Source of the DNA: Microcaldota archaeon
GTDB taxonomy: Archaea > Micrarchaeota > Micrarchaeia > Micrarchaeales > Micrarchaeaceae
Reading direction: 5' to 3'
Length of the DNA stretch: 64,000 nucleotides
NCBI GenBank assembly: GCA_021817565.1
Contig: JAKAUP010000003.1
Span: 62,001 to 126,000, forward strand
Each line of letters opens with the position of its first letter. Position 1 is the stretch's first letter. Below, piece after piece: positions 8,026-15,570 of the stretch. The translations under genes were made by a program, and so were the position numbers. The notes under the pieces were generated by a model. That model was not told where the DNA came from and made no database searches. It saw only the letters and a list, made by a program, of their open reading frames with translations.

Positions 8026-9276
8026 ATGAAGCTACGCTTTTTTGGCGGCGCGCAGGAGATTGGACGCTCCGCAATAATGCTTGAAGGAAGCACCAGAATA
8101 ATGATGGATTACGGGATTGGAATTAATAAGAAGATAGAATATCCTGTGTCAATGCCTGATATTGACGCGGTGATACTGAGCCATGCGCACCTTGACCATT
8201 CTGGAGCTGTTCCGCTCCTATTCAACGAGATGAGCGTACCGGTATTTGGCACACTGCCCACAGTGTCCATATCTGAGATTCTGATTAAGGATTCAATCAA
8301 GATAGCGGCAAGAAAGGGATGGGCTGAACGCATACACAATAGGGAGCTGAACAGCTTCCTGAGGCATTTTGTCGGCTGTACATACCTGGAAAAGAGAAGG
8401 GTTGGCGATTATGATCTAACAATGTATGATGCGGGGCATATATGCGGCAGCGCTATCTCGATGATTGAATGTCTAGATAAAGGATCAAAGAAAAGAGTCG
8501 TTTACACAGGAGACATGAAGCTTTTGCCCCAGGAACTGCATAATGGGGCCGAAGTTGTAGATGGGGATGTGTTGATAATAGAGTCAACGTATGCAGACAG
8601 GACGCATCCCGACAGGGAAACCGTAAAGAAGGATTTTATAACAAAAATAAGGGAAGTCATAGAAAATGGCGGGACCGCACTGGTACCGAGCTTCGCTGTT
8701 GGAAGGGCGCAGGAAATAATGGCCATGCTTGAGCGGAATGGACTATCTGATATTACATGGCTTGACGGGATGGCAAAGGAGATTACAAAGATAATGCTTG
8801 ACAGCTACGGATTTGTGGATAATATCGAAGTGCTTAGAAAGGCGTCTGAAAGCGTATCCTGGATAAGTAACAAGACAGACAGGGAAGTGGCATTGCGTAA
8901 ACCTTCGATAATAGTAACAACCGCGGGCATGCTGAACGGCGGGCCTGTATTGTATTACATTGAAAGGCTGCGAAAGAACTCGCACCTCTTTCTTACTGGG
9001 TACCAAGTGGAAGGCACGAACGGAAGGGCGCTTATGGGGGAGGATAGGATTACCATAAATGGACGCCCGAGGGATTTGAAAACACAGTTCAGCTATTATG
9101 ATTTTTCGGCGCATGCTGGAGCAGATGAGCTACATGATTATATAAGAAGGTCTGGTGCCCACACTGTGGTATGCGTGCATGGAAGCAAGGAAAACGCCCG
9201 GCACTTGGCCGAGTATGCAACTGCGCAAGGCTGTAGAGCCTTCGCACCTGGCGTCGGGGAAAGCATAGATGTATAA
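8026..9276 (+). CDS. beta-CASP metallo-beta-lactamase ribonuclease (aCPSF2-like)
   Basis: The 416 residues start straight with the metallo-beta-lactamase fold (FFGGAQEIGRSA), followed by the zinc motif SHAHLDHSG, the YTGDMK Asp motif, the beta-CASP PSFAVGRAQE segment, FLTGYQVEGT, FSAHAG and the final VHGSKENA motif. Such enzymes are RNA endo/5'-3' exonucleases. No KH domains precede it, so it is of the aCPSF2/short type, not the aCPSF1 termination factor. A TATA-like TTTAAT about 30 bases upstream and no ribosome-binding site suggest a leaderless mRNA. Confidence 0.9.
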   Translation: MKLRFFGGAQEIGRSAIMLEGSTRIMMDYGIGINKKIEYPVSMPDIDAVILSHAHLDHSGAVPLLFNEMSVPVFGTLPTVSISEILIKDSIKIAARKGWAERIHNRELNSFLRHFVGCTYLEKRRVGDYDLTMYDAGHICGSAISMIECLDKGSKKRVVYTGDMKLLPQELHNGAEVVDGDVLIIESTYADRTHPDRETVKKDFITKIREVIENGGTALVPSFAVGRAQEIMAMLERNGLSDITWLDGMAKEITKIMLDSYGFVDNIEVLRKASESVSWISNKTDREVALRKPSIIVTTAGMLNGGPVLYYIERLRKNSHLFLTGYQVEGTNGRALMGEDRITINGRPRDLKTQFSYYDFSAHAGADELHDYIRRSGAHTVVCVHGSKENARHLAEYATAQGCRAFAPGVGESIDV

Positions 9277-9282
9277 AAGTGT

Positions 9283-10254
9283 TCAGAATATTCCGGAGGC
9301 TGCGAACATTATCGGGAGTATTATTGTTGCATCGCCGTCTATCGTGACGTACTTTGCGTCTTCCCTTATCTTGCCCCATGATACGGCCTCGGTGAGGCGC
9401 GCACCTGACAGACTCCCGTCGTATTGGGTTGCCGTAGTTATGTAGACCGCGTAATCAAGCCCGCCCTTGAACTGGTTCCACCATATCACATGGTGTTTGC
9501 TTATCCCTCCCCCGATCATAAGCGCGCCGGTGCGCTTGTTATCGAACGCGATATTGCTGAGTTCTATCTCGTCCTTCAGCAGATTGAGCTTGAAGTTGTG
9601 ATCCTGTGCAAAAAGGGTTAGCTGCGTTCCGAATGCACCATCAACTATACCAGGTATAAAGAGCTTCACTTTGTTCAGATAGGCCTGGTGTAGTATTGAG
9701 CTCTTGTCCTTCATCCTCTTCCCGAATTCGTAAGCTATCTCGCTGGGGCTATATTCCACTTTGTAGTCCTTCGATGAGTATATGTCCATCATTATTTCCC
9801 TGAAGGTTTCCTCCACAGTCACGCCGTAGTCCTTATCTTCCATGAACACATTGCCTAACCTGTATATGTGCTTTTTGTGCAGTTCCACATCGTCCGCGTC
9901 GAATGTGCCGAGAACGTATTTTCCGCCTGCATACCTCGCAATGTCGTGGTCAAGCGTGCCGCATGTTGTTATTATCGCATCGAAGTGCTTTACCGAATCT
10001 GCAAGTATCCCTCTTATACCTGTCGAAACTATGCATGCGGGAAATGAAAGGAAGTTGAACGAACCCTTGTCCTCCTTCATCTTTTTCAGTATCTTTATCC
10101 CATCCACCATGTGCTGGGCCGAGAATCCGCCTACCTTGTCCATCCTTTCCATAAGTTCTGAAACTGTAATCCCTCTTTTTAGTTTTACGTCTTTTACAGG
10201 CACGGATAGCGTACCGTGCTTGGTTGCTTTTTGTTTTGATTTTTTATTCGCCAT
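9283..10254 (-). CDS. dys: Deoxyhypusine synthase
   Basis: This enzyme moves the butylamine of spermidine to one lysine of eIF5A (encoded at 38349-38753). The 323 residues carry the family NAD-binding segments (T-C-G-T-L-D-H-D, I-P-G-I-V-D-G-A-F-G) and the region D-G-S-L-S-G-A-R-L-T-E-A-V-S-W-G-K, where Lys295 is the expected enzyme-intermediate lysine. It converges on the beta-CASP nuclease gene with a 6-base gap. Presence of both the enzyme and its target argues that hypusination occurs in this organism. Confidence 0.94.
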   Translation of the reverse strand: MANKKSKQKATKHGTLSVPVKDVKLKRGITVSELMERMDKVGGFSAQHMVDGIKILKKMKEDKGSFNFLSFPACIVSTGIRGILADSVKHFDAIITTCGTLDHDIARYAGGKYVLGTFDADDVELHKKHIYRLGNVFMEDKDYGVTVEETFREIMMDIYSSKDYKVEYSPSEIAYEFGKRMKDKSSILHQAYLNKVKLFIPGIVDGAFGTQLTLFAQDHNFKLNLLKDEIELSNIAFDNKRTGALMIGGGISKHHVIWWNQFKGGLDYAVYITTATQYDGSLSGARLTEAVSWGKIREDAKYVTIDGDATIILPIMFAASGIF

Positions 10255-10291
10255 AAAAACACACTGATTTTGCCACTAATGCTTAAAGCGT

Positions 10292-11239
10292 TTATGGAAT
10301 CTGATATCCGTTGTACCAGCTGCTCCCGAACACCACATTGTTTGTTAAACCGTTTAGCTTGTCTCCGCTGTAATCGTTGGGGTTGCCGTTAAGCGGGTAC
10401 CATGCAACGAGGTTGTGGAGGTAGATTGGCGGAGAGCCAAGCCCTTTCTCATACATTGCGCTTATGTAAGAAGGAGGAAGAGACGCGTTGTATACCTGTA
10501 CATTGGATATACTGCCGTTAAACCACTCCGCTTCCCCGTATCCGGGAGAAGGAGATCCCTTTGATATTGCGCCGATAGTAAAGTTGGTGTTGTTGTAGGT
10601 CATCTCGCCAACAACGTTTCCTTCCCTCAAGAGTTGGCCATTGCCGTACCAGTATTTTATGCTGTTGCCGGTAGTGGCGTTATACCTTATGCTTACCGCT
10701 ATGAACATCCATTTGCCGAAGGTGGTGTTAGGTATGCCGGCGCCTGGACCCGTCCAGTTTCCGTTTGAGTCCCATTCCAGACAGAATCCTTGAAAGCCGC
10801 TGGGCGTACAAGGGTGGGGCCCATTATTGTAGTCAAGCTTCATCCCATATTGACCTTCTTTGTCAACCACGTCATGATAAGGCGATCCTATTGGTTCAAC
10901 CCATGCAGTTATTGTTAAATTTCCGACTATGTTTAACGGGCTTGACGCAAGCTCTGAACCTGGTACGTATATGTAATCCCCTACGCCCTTTGATCTGAAT
11001 ATATATTCTGGAAGCGTATCCGTGCATGGGCCTACCGGATTTATATCATAGGAGCTTGATGTGCCGTTTGGTCTGTATATGGTGCAGCTGTTGGGCTGAG
11101 CCCTTGGGACAAAGACAGATGAATTGAAAATTCCAAGCGCATACATTGCAGCCAGTATTACTGCGATTATTATTATTGCCCAGCCGTACGTGCCAAGGTA
11201 CTCCAAAGATGACTGTGCGCGTTTTCTTGTAAGCAACAA
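10292..11239 (-). CDS. Type IV pilin-like secreted protein with LamG/concanavalin-like domain
   Basis: The N-terminus is a class III (prepilin) signal: a basic TRKRA followed by QSSLEYL and one hydrophobic helix to about residue 35, so cleavage between Ala8 and Gln9 by a PibD/FlaK-type peptidase is expected. The rest (about residues 85-300) is an all-beta LamG-like jelly roll, with W-F-N-G-S-I-S-N-V-Q-V-Y and the frequent DPANN ending LVAWYPLNGNPNDYSG. Several sequons and Cys residues fit an extracellular pilus-borne lectin or adhesin. Start is TTG at 11239, three bases after AGTGGT. Confidence 0.75.
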   Translation of the reverse strand: MLLTRKRAQSSLEYLGTYGWAIIIIAVILAAMYALGIFNSSVFVPRAQPNSCTIYRPNGTSSSYDINPVGPCTDTLPEYIFRSKGVGDYIYVPGSELASSPLNIVGNLTITAWVEPIGSPYHDVVDKEGQYGMKLDYNNGPHPCTPSGFQGFCLEWDSNGNWTGPGAGIPNTTFGKWMFIAVSIRYNATTGNSIKYWYGNGQLLREGNVVGEMTYNNTNFTIGAISKGSPSPGYGEAEWFNGSISNVQVYNASLPPSYISAMYEKGLGSPPIYLHNLVAWYPLNGNPNDYSGDKLNGLTNNVVFGSSWYNGYQIP

Positions 11240-11296
11240 ACCACTCTATGGTGTTATGGTATCGCATCTTTTTATTCATATCGTAGAGTCATTAGG

Positions 11297-11303
11297 TTTA
11301 TAT
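11297..11303 (+). promoter_or_regulatory. TATA box of ftsZ
   Basis: TTTATAT lies 39 bases before the ftsZ ATG at 11342. This spacing predicts a leader of about ten to fifteen bases that contains the GTGAT ribosome-binding site. The same AT-rich tract separates ftsZ from the divergent pilin gene. Confidence 0.45.
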
Positions 11304-11341
11304 CTTTTTGTGGTCAAATATTTTTGACCAGCCGTGATTTT

Positions 11342-12409
11342 ATGGATGAGATTCTTAGCCAAGACGATGAGGAGATTTTGCGTTTTATAGAAAGTTCCAG
11401 ACCGAAGATTTATGTTGTTGGTACTGGGGGGAGCGGAAGTAATACAGTTGGAAGGCTGTTCAGCGTTGGCGGAATAAAGGGAGCTTCGCTTATAAGCATG
11501 AATACCGATGCGGCGCATCTTGTAAAGACAAAGGCTGAAAGAAAGTTGTTATTAGGCAAAAAGGCGACGAGAGGATTGGGCGCGGGGAGTGACATAAAGC
11601 TCGGGGAGGAAGCTGCGGTAGAGAGCAAGGAGGAGATACGGCATCTCCTAAATGGCGCAAGCATGGTTTTTGTTACGTGCGGATTAGGTGGCGGAACGGG
11701 AACTGGATCAGTATCCACCATAGCCCATGAGGCAAGAGAGATGGGGGCGATAACTGTTGCTATAGTGACCCTGCCTTTCAGCAGCGAAGGGAAGACAAGA
11801 ATGAGAAATGCCCTTGAAGGCCTAAACAAGATTAAAAAGGAGGCAGATACCGTAATTATTATACATAATGATAAGTTGCTTTCTGTAGCTGCAGATCTCC
11901 CGATAAACATGGCATTTAGGGTTTCTGATGAGGTGCTTGCCGCTGCGACAAAAGGCATAGTGGAGATGGTAACCGTGCCTGGAATGATAAACATAGATTT
12001 TGCGGACCTGAAGTCTGTGCTCAAGGATTCGGGATATGCGGTCATAGGTAGCGGAGAAGGCATCAACATGTCAAACTCTGACAAGAGCAGGGGGATGATT
12101 GCGCTTAAGAACGCAATAGACAGCCCTATGTTGGATGTAGATCTTGGAAACGCGAAAAAGGCTTTGGTAAACATAGTTGGCGGCGAGAGCCTGACGCTGC
12201 GCGAAGCTGAGTCTATCTTCCAGGAAGTAGCCTCCCGCATAAACAAGGACGCGATGGTGAAGTGGGGAGCCAGAATAGACAAGGACATGCAGAAAGACTC
12301 AGTGAAGGTGTTGCTGGTTATAAGCGGGGTGGATTTCCCGGAATATGAGCAGCGAAGCATTAACCAGATTATTGATGAGACGGAAGATTTGGACATAGGG
12401 AGGGTTTAG
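11342..12409 (+). CDS. ftsZ: Cell division GTPase FtsZ
   Basis: The 355-residue tubulin-family protein has the N-terminal IYVVGTGGSGSNTV nucleotide loop, the tubulin signature GLGGGTGTGS near residue 120, and the T7 synergy region (N-x-D-F-A-D-L-K near residue 220). Polymers of FtsZ form the division ring. ATG at 11342 is fixed by GTGAT three bases upstream, rejecting a TTG at 11324. A SepF membrane anchor is encoded at 40723-41088, so FtsZ-SepF division is likely. The C-terminus (E-T-E-D-L-D-I-G-R-V) is short. Confidence 0.95.
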   Translation: MDEILSQDDEEILRFIESSRPKIYVVGTGGSGSNTVGRLFSVGGIKGASLISMNTDAAHLVKTKAERKLLLGKKATRGLGAGSDIKLGEEAAVESKEEIRHLLNGASMVFVTCGLGGGTGTGSVSTIAHEAREMGAITVAIVTLPFSSEGKTRMRNALEGLNKIKKEADTVIIIHNDKLLSVAADLPINMAFRVSDEVLAAATKGIVEMVTVPGMINIDFADLKSVLKDSGYAVIGSGEGINMSNSDKSRGMIALKNAIDSPMLDVDLGNAKKALVNIVGGESLTLREAESIFQEVASRINKDAMVKWGARIDKDMQKDSVKVLLVISGVDFPEYEQRSINQIIDETEDLDIGRV

Positions 12410-12448
12410 CGTCTGTAGCTGTTCTTATCGCTCCGCCTTCAGAAAAGG

Positions 12449-12455
12449 TTAAATA
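12449..12455 (+). promoter_or_regulatory. TATA-like box of the rpl7ae operon
   Basis: TTAAATA sits in the gap after ftsZ, about 64 bases before the preferred rpl7ae start. It would place transcription start near 12480 and give a leader of roughly 40 bases with the AAGGTG ribosome-binding site. Confidence 0.4.
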
Positions 12456-12518
12456 CCTTTATTCGCCTTATGGTAGTGCTCATTTTAGCCGATGAGGTTT
12501 GATACCAAGGTGTTGCGT

Positions 12519-12926
12519 ATGGCAGATTCATATATAAAATTCAAAGTGTCAGGGGAAGTTGTCTCAAAGACGTATGAGGCATTGCAGATGGCAAAGCAGG
12601 GAGGAAGAGTAAAGAAAGGAATAAACGAGGTAACAAAAAGCGCCGAGCGCGGAATCGCTACCTTCATTGTGATAGCTGAAGACATAACCCCGGAAGAGGT
12701 TGTGATGCACCTTCCGAAGCTTTGCGAACAGAAGAACATACCATATTCATATGTGCCAAGCAAACTGGAACTGGGAAAGGCGATAGGCATGAGCGTACCT
12801 TGCGCTGCAGTTGCGGTTGAAAATCAGGGCGGAGCAAAGGATGCGTTTAGCGATATAATCTCAAAAGTGACCGGAAAGTCGCACAAGGAAGGCAGCAAGG
12901 GCAAGGAGGAAAAAGCAAAAGAGTAG
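12519..12926 (+). CDS. rpl7ae: Ribosomal protein L7Ae
   Basis: L7Ae binds kink-turns in 23S rRNA and in archaeal box C/D, H/ACA and RNase P RNAs. The 135-residue product has the core G-x-N-E-V-T-K-x-x-E-R-G (RNA-binding loop) and V-I-A-E-D-I-x-P-x-E and the S-K-x-E-L-G-K-A-I-G motif. ATG at 12519 gives the family start (MADSYIKFKV) and has AAGGTGTT four bases ahead; ATG at 12492 is the alternative. The C-terminal 25 residues are Lys/Glu-rich. Confidence 0.94.
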   Translation: MADSYIKFKVSGEVVSKTYEALQMAKQGGRVKKGINEVTKSAERGIATFIVIAEDITPEEVVMHLPKLCEQKNIPYSYVPSKLELGKAIGMSVPCAAVAVENQGGAKDAFSDIISKVTGKSHKEGSKGKEEKAKE

Positions 12927-12945
12927 ATTTTGAAGATGTGGTTTA

Positions 12946-13200
12946 ATGGCTGAAACTAGTCCGAATCCAAATAATGCCCCTGAATCAGAATTCAGAGGAT
13001 ACCTCGCAGAGATAATAGAGTTAGACATGAAGAAGAAGACAGGGATGTATGGAGAGGTCTATGTTGTGTCATGCAGGATACTTGAAGGCAAAGACAAGGA
13101 TAGGATAATAAGGAGGACAATGGTTGGACCAGCCAGACCTGGAGATATTATAAGGTTGCCGGACACAAGCAGGGAAGCCAAGGAGATAAGGGTAAGGTAG
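12946..13200 (+). CDS. rps28e: Ribosomal protein S28e
   Basis: An 84-residue small-subunit protein. It has the S28e OB-type core, ending in the diagnostic R-R-T-M-V-G-P-x-R-x-G-D-I-I-x-L-x-x-T-x-R-E-A-x-x-I-R. About 12 residues precede the usual family start. It lies between rpl7ae and rpl24e, the standard archaeal order. Confidence 0.94.
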   Translation: MAETSPNPNNAPESEFRGYLAEIIELDMKKKTGMYGEVYVVSCRILEGKDKDRIIRRTMVGPARPGDIIRLPDTSREAKEIRVR

Positions 13201-13210
13201 AGGTAAGGTT

Positions 13211-13384
13211 ATGGATTGCAGTTTTTGCGGGAATGCTATCCCAAAAGGGAAAGGGACGGCATTCGTATACACAAAAGGAAAGATAAGCTATTTCTGCTCC
13301 AGCAGGTGCTACAAAAACGAAGTGATGCTGCACAGGAAATTCAACAAAAAGGAGAAAAGGGCAACGGTAGCGAAAAAGGTCTGA
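13211..13384 (+). CDS. rpl24e: Ribosomal protein L24e
   Basis: A 57-residue zinc-ribbon protein: Cys3 and Cys6 (C-S-F-C-G), then G-K-G-T-A-F-V-Y, and the second pair at Cys29 and Cys33 (FCSSRCYKN), followed by a basic tail. L24e lies on the subunit interface of 50S and contacts aIF6. It starts 10 bases after rps28e with GGTAAG/GGTT just ahead of the ATG, completing the rpl7ae-rps28e-rpl24e operon. Confidence 0.92.
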   Translation: MDCSFCGNAIPKGKGTAFVYTKGKISYFCSSRCYKNEVMLHRKFNKKEKRATVAKKV

Positions 13385-13391
13385 TTGGTAG

Positions 13392-13508
13392 TCATAGGCC
13401 TCCGTCTTCACAGTCTATCTCGTATCCGCAGTTCCTGCATTTAAGCCTGCAACTGCGCAGGTTTACCATAATATGCCCGCAGATAGGGCAGCTCTGTGAG
13501 TAATCCAA
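13392..13508 (-). CDS. Tiny zinc-ribbon protein
   Basis: A 38-residue frame on the minus strand, TTG start to TGA, with six cysteines: C-P-I-C-G-H (7,10), C20, C24-R-N-C27-G-Y and C33. The pattern C-x2-C-G-x9-C-x3-C-x2-C-G-x5-C matches the small zinc ribbon found at the end of B12-dependent ribonucleotide reductases and in free-standing mini-proteins. It ends D-C-E-D-G-G-L. It lies between convergent rpl24e and a divergent membrane gene. No ribosome-binding site is seen, but an AT-rich promoter-like tract (13530-13556) lies upstream. Confidence 0.5.
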   Translation of the reverse strand: MDYSQSCPICGHIMVNLRSCRLKCRNCGYEIDCEDGGL

Positions 13509-13567
13509 CCAGAAACCCTTTTTATTGAATAAGTTATCAATAAATATTTTAACACAAGAGTATTATT

Positions 13568-14050
13568 ATGCTTTCAAAAATGAGGGGGATAAAAACCAGG
13601 CATATACTGCTCTTTGCTGTATCCTCCCTTGCATATTACCTGCTCATCATGTACCTTATTGCGTACCAATCCGAAGGACTGGTGCTTATAACAGTGCCCA
13701 GGTATATTATTTACGCAGCGGCACTTTCTGGCGGATTCCTTTTCTCAGTCTCGTTTCTCCATATATTAAAGCGCAGACGAAGTTACGGCGCGGGCGTGCC
13801 AATAAGCACAGCCGGCACGTGTTTGACAGGGGTTATTGTCGGATGCGGATGTTCCGCCCCGATCATGTTTGGATTAGTAGGGGGTATCCTTGGAGGTAGC
13901 ACAGCAGTATATGCGATAGATTTCGTATCCGCATACTCCACATATATTATATTAATCGTGGTTGCCGCCGAAATGTTGATTGGCTTGTATTATGTTTATC
14001 TGCTCGAGTCTAATTCGGTTTGTACGCCGAAGAGAGAAAAAAGCGGTTGA
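13568..14050 (+). CDS. Four-helix membrane protein with GCGCS motif
   Basis: The 160-residue protein has transmembrane helices near residues 12-32, 40-65, 84-105 and 115-142. The third carries a striking TCLTGVIVGCGCSAP stretch with three cysteines within the bilayer, the kind of place where a metal, a cofactor or a thiol reaction could sit. I do not recognise the family. It is followed within 5 bases by msrB and msrA, so it may supply reducing power or quinone/thiol contact for methionine-sulphoxide repair, but that is inference. The AT-rich upstream tract and lack of a ribosome-binding site suggest a leaderless start. Confidence 0.65.
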   Translation: MLSKMRGIKTRHILLFAVSSLAYYLLIMYLIAYQSEGLVLITVPRYIIYAAALSGGFLFSVSFLHILKRRRSYGAGVPISTAGTCLTGVIVGCGCSAPIMFGLVGGILGGSTAVYAIDFVSAYSTYIILIVVAAEMLIGLYYVYLLESNSVCTPKREKSG

Positions 14051-14054
14051 TCTG

Positions 14055-14423
14055 ATGAAGTATAGAAAACTAAGCAAGGAGGAAGAAAGAGTTATCGTGC
14101 ATAAAGGCACCGAGATGCCTTTTACCGGAGAGTATGAAAAAAACACCAGAGATGGGATATATGTCTGCAAAAGATGCGGCGCGGAGCTTTACCGGTCCGA
14201 GGACAAGTTTGACGCACACTGCGGATGGCCGAGTTTTGACGATGAGATAGACCACTCCGTAAAGAAACTGCTTGATCCTGATGGCGTAAGAACCGAGATA
14301 GAGTGTGCGAAATGCGGGGCGCACCTTGGGCACCTGTTCGAAGGCGAACATTTTACCAAAAAGAACAAAAGGTACTGCGTTAACTCGATATCGATGGTGT
14401 TTGTTCCAAAAGAGAGGGAATGA
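14055..14423 (+). CDS. msrB: Peptide methionine-R-sulfoxide reductase MsrB
   Basis: MsrB reduces the R isomer of methionine sulphoxide. The 122 residues include two zinc pairs (C-K-R-C-G and C-A-K-C-G), the H-C-G-W-P-S-F motif, H-L-G-H-L-F and the catalytic Cys in R-Y-C-V-N-S. ATG at 14055 follows GGTTGAT with a three-base spacer. It lies 4 bases after the membrane gene and overlaps msrA by ATGA. Confidence 0.94.
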   Translation: MKYRKLSKEEERVIVHKGTEMPFTGEYEKNTRDGIYVCKRCGAELYRSEDKFDAHCGWPSFDDEIDHSVKKLLDPDGVRTEIECAKCGAHLGHLFEGEHFTKKNKRYCVNSISMVFVPKERE

Positions 14424-14953
14424 ATATGCGCATTAAAAAAATTGTTCTGGGGGGAGGATGCTTCTGGTGCACTGAAGCGGTATTCAAGATGTTCGATTGG
14501 ACAGTTTCGATAACGCCTGGATACGCCGGAGGTACGACAAAGAACCCCACTTATGGGGAGGTGTGCAGTGGGAAAACAGGACATGCCGAAGTTGCAATGC
14601 TTGAGTACGATTCTGAAAAGGCAGGGCTTGATGCAGTGCTTGAAGTTTTTTTCGCTATGCACGACCCCACATCCATAGACAAGCAGGGCAACGACACAGG
14701 CTCCCAGTACAGGTCGGTAATCTTATACCTTGATGAGGAAGACCGAAAGATTGTAGAAGAGCATATAGATAGGCTGCAGAAAGAAACGCCAAAAAAGATT
14801 GCGACGCAGGTAAGGAAGCTAGACGTGTTTTATCCGGCAGAGGATTACCACAAGGACTACTACCAGAACAATAAGATTAATCCATACTGCGTCTTTGTAA
14901 TCAGGCCCAAGCTAAAGAAGATAATGAAAGAATTTGGCATCAAGGATAATTAA
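14420..14953 (+). CDS. msrA: Peptide methionine-S-sulfoxide reductase MsrA
   Basis: A 177-residue MsrA. The catalytic Cys14 lies in GGCFWC, followed by PGYAGG, the H-A-E-V motif, F-F-x-x-H-D-P-T and the late A-E-D-Y-H-K-D-Y region. It repairs the S isomer, complementary to the upstream msrB. The 4-base overlap ATGA implies coupled translation; a second in-frame ATG two codons later could be used instead. Confidence 0.94.
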   Translation: MNMRIKKIVLGGGCFWCTEAVFKMFDWTVSITPGYAGGTTKNPTYGEVCSGKTGHAEVAMLEYDSEKAGLDAVLEVFFAMHDPTSIDKQGNDTGSQYRSVILYLDEEDRKIVEEHIDRLQKETPKKIATQVRKLDVFYPAEDYHKDYYQNNKINPYCVFVIRPKLKKIMKEFGIKDN

Positions 14954-15045
14954 GGGGACATACGAATCTTTTTATATCTTTTTTATTCATACTATCTTGC
15001 TATTTAAATCAACAATGACTTTTTATAGTATTTACTGGTGTTAGA

Positions 15046-15564
15046 ATGGCTAGGATAAGACCCGCGCGCGCATATAGGGATCAGAAACAGCAAGCATGGA
15101 GCAGGTTCTCGAAGAGCAAACCGAGAAAGAGCTATGTAAGGGCTAAACCTTATACCAAACTGCTTGTATTCGATATGGGCAAGGATAACGGTTCCTACGA
15201 TTTAGTTGTAACGTTGAACTCGGCCAAGTATGTGCAACTGAGATCCAATGCGATAGAATCGGCAAGACTTGAGGCGAATAGGTACCTTGCAAACAAGATA
15301 CCGGAAAACTTTTACCTTAAAGTGCTCGCATACCCACACAATGTGCTCAGGGAGCATAAGATGGGAACGACTGCAGGAGCAGATCGTCTATCGAGAGGTA
15401 TGGTACATGCTTATGGTAAGGCAGTAAGCGTAGCTGCAAGATTAAATGAGGGACAGGCGCTCTTCATGGTAAAAACAAAAAGGGGAAATGAGAAGATCGT
15501 AAAGGACGCCTTCGATAGGGCAGCAAAAAAACTGTCTGGTTCGTATAAGGTAAGATTTAACTGA
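15046..15564 (+). CDS. rpl10e: Ribosomal protein L10e (uL16)
   Basis: The 172-residue product matches archaeal L10e/uL16: an N-terminal M-A-x-x-R-P-A-R-x-Y-R, then K-P-Y-T, the I-E-S-A-R-L-E-A-N-R-Y-L helix, and P-H-N-V-L-R-E-H-K with the basic tip loop near the peptidyl-transferase centre. GGTGTT lies three bases before the ATG. It is followed 6 bases later by dph2. Confidence 0.94.
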   Translation: MARIRPARAYRDQKQQAWSRFSKSKPRKSYVRAKPYTKLLVFDMGKDNGSYDLVVTLNSAKYVQLRSNAIESARLEANRYLANKIPENFYLKVLAYPHNVLREHKMGTTAGADRLSRGMVHAYGKAVSVAARLNEGQALFMVKTKRGNEKIVKDAFDRAAKKLSGSYKVRFN

Positions 15565-15570
15565 GATGAA

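Noticed and set aside
7955-8074. N-terminal extension of the tail-anchored winged-helix protein
   Set aside because: It crosses the divergent promoter and the start of the beta-CASP gene; a strong Shine-Dalgarno fixes the start at 7954.
11410-12396. Long minus-strand open frame of 328 codons opposite ftsZ
   Set aside because: It mirrors the ftsZ codon pattern, is Ser/Pro/Phe-rich in the manner of antisense frames, and has no ribosome-binding site or family motif.
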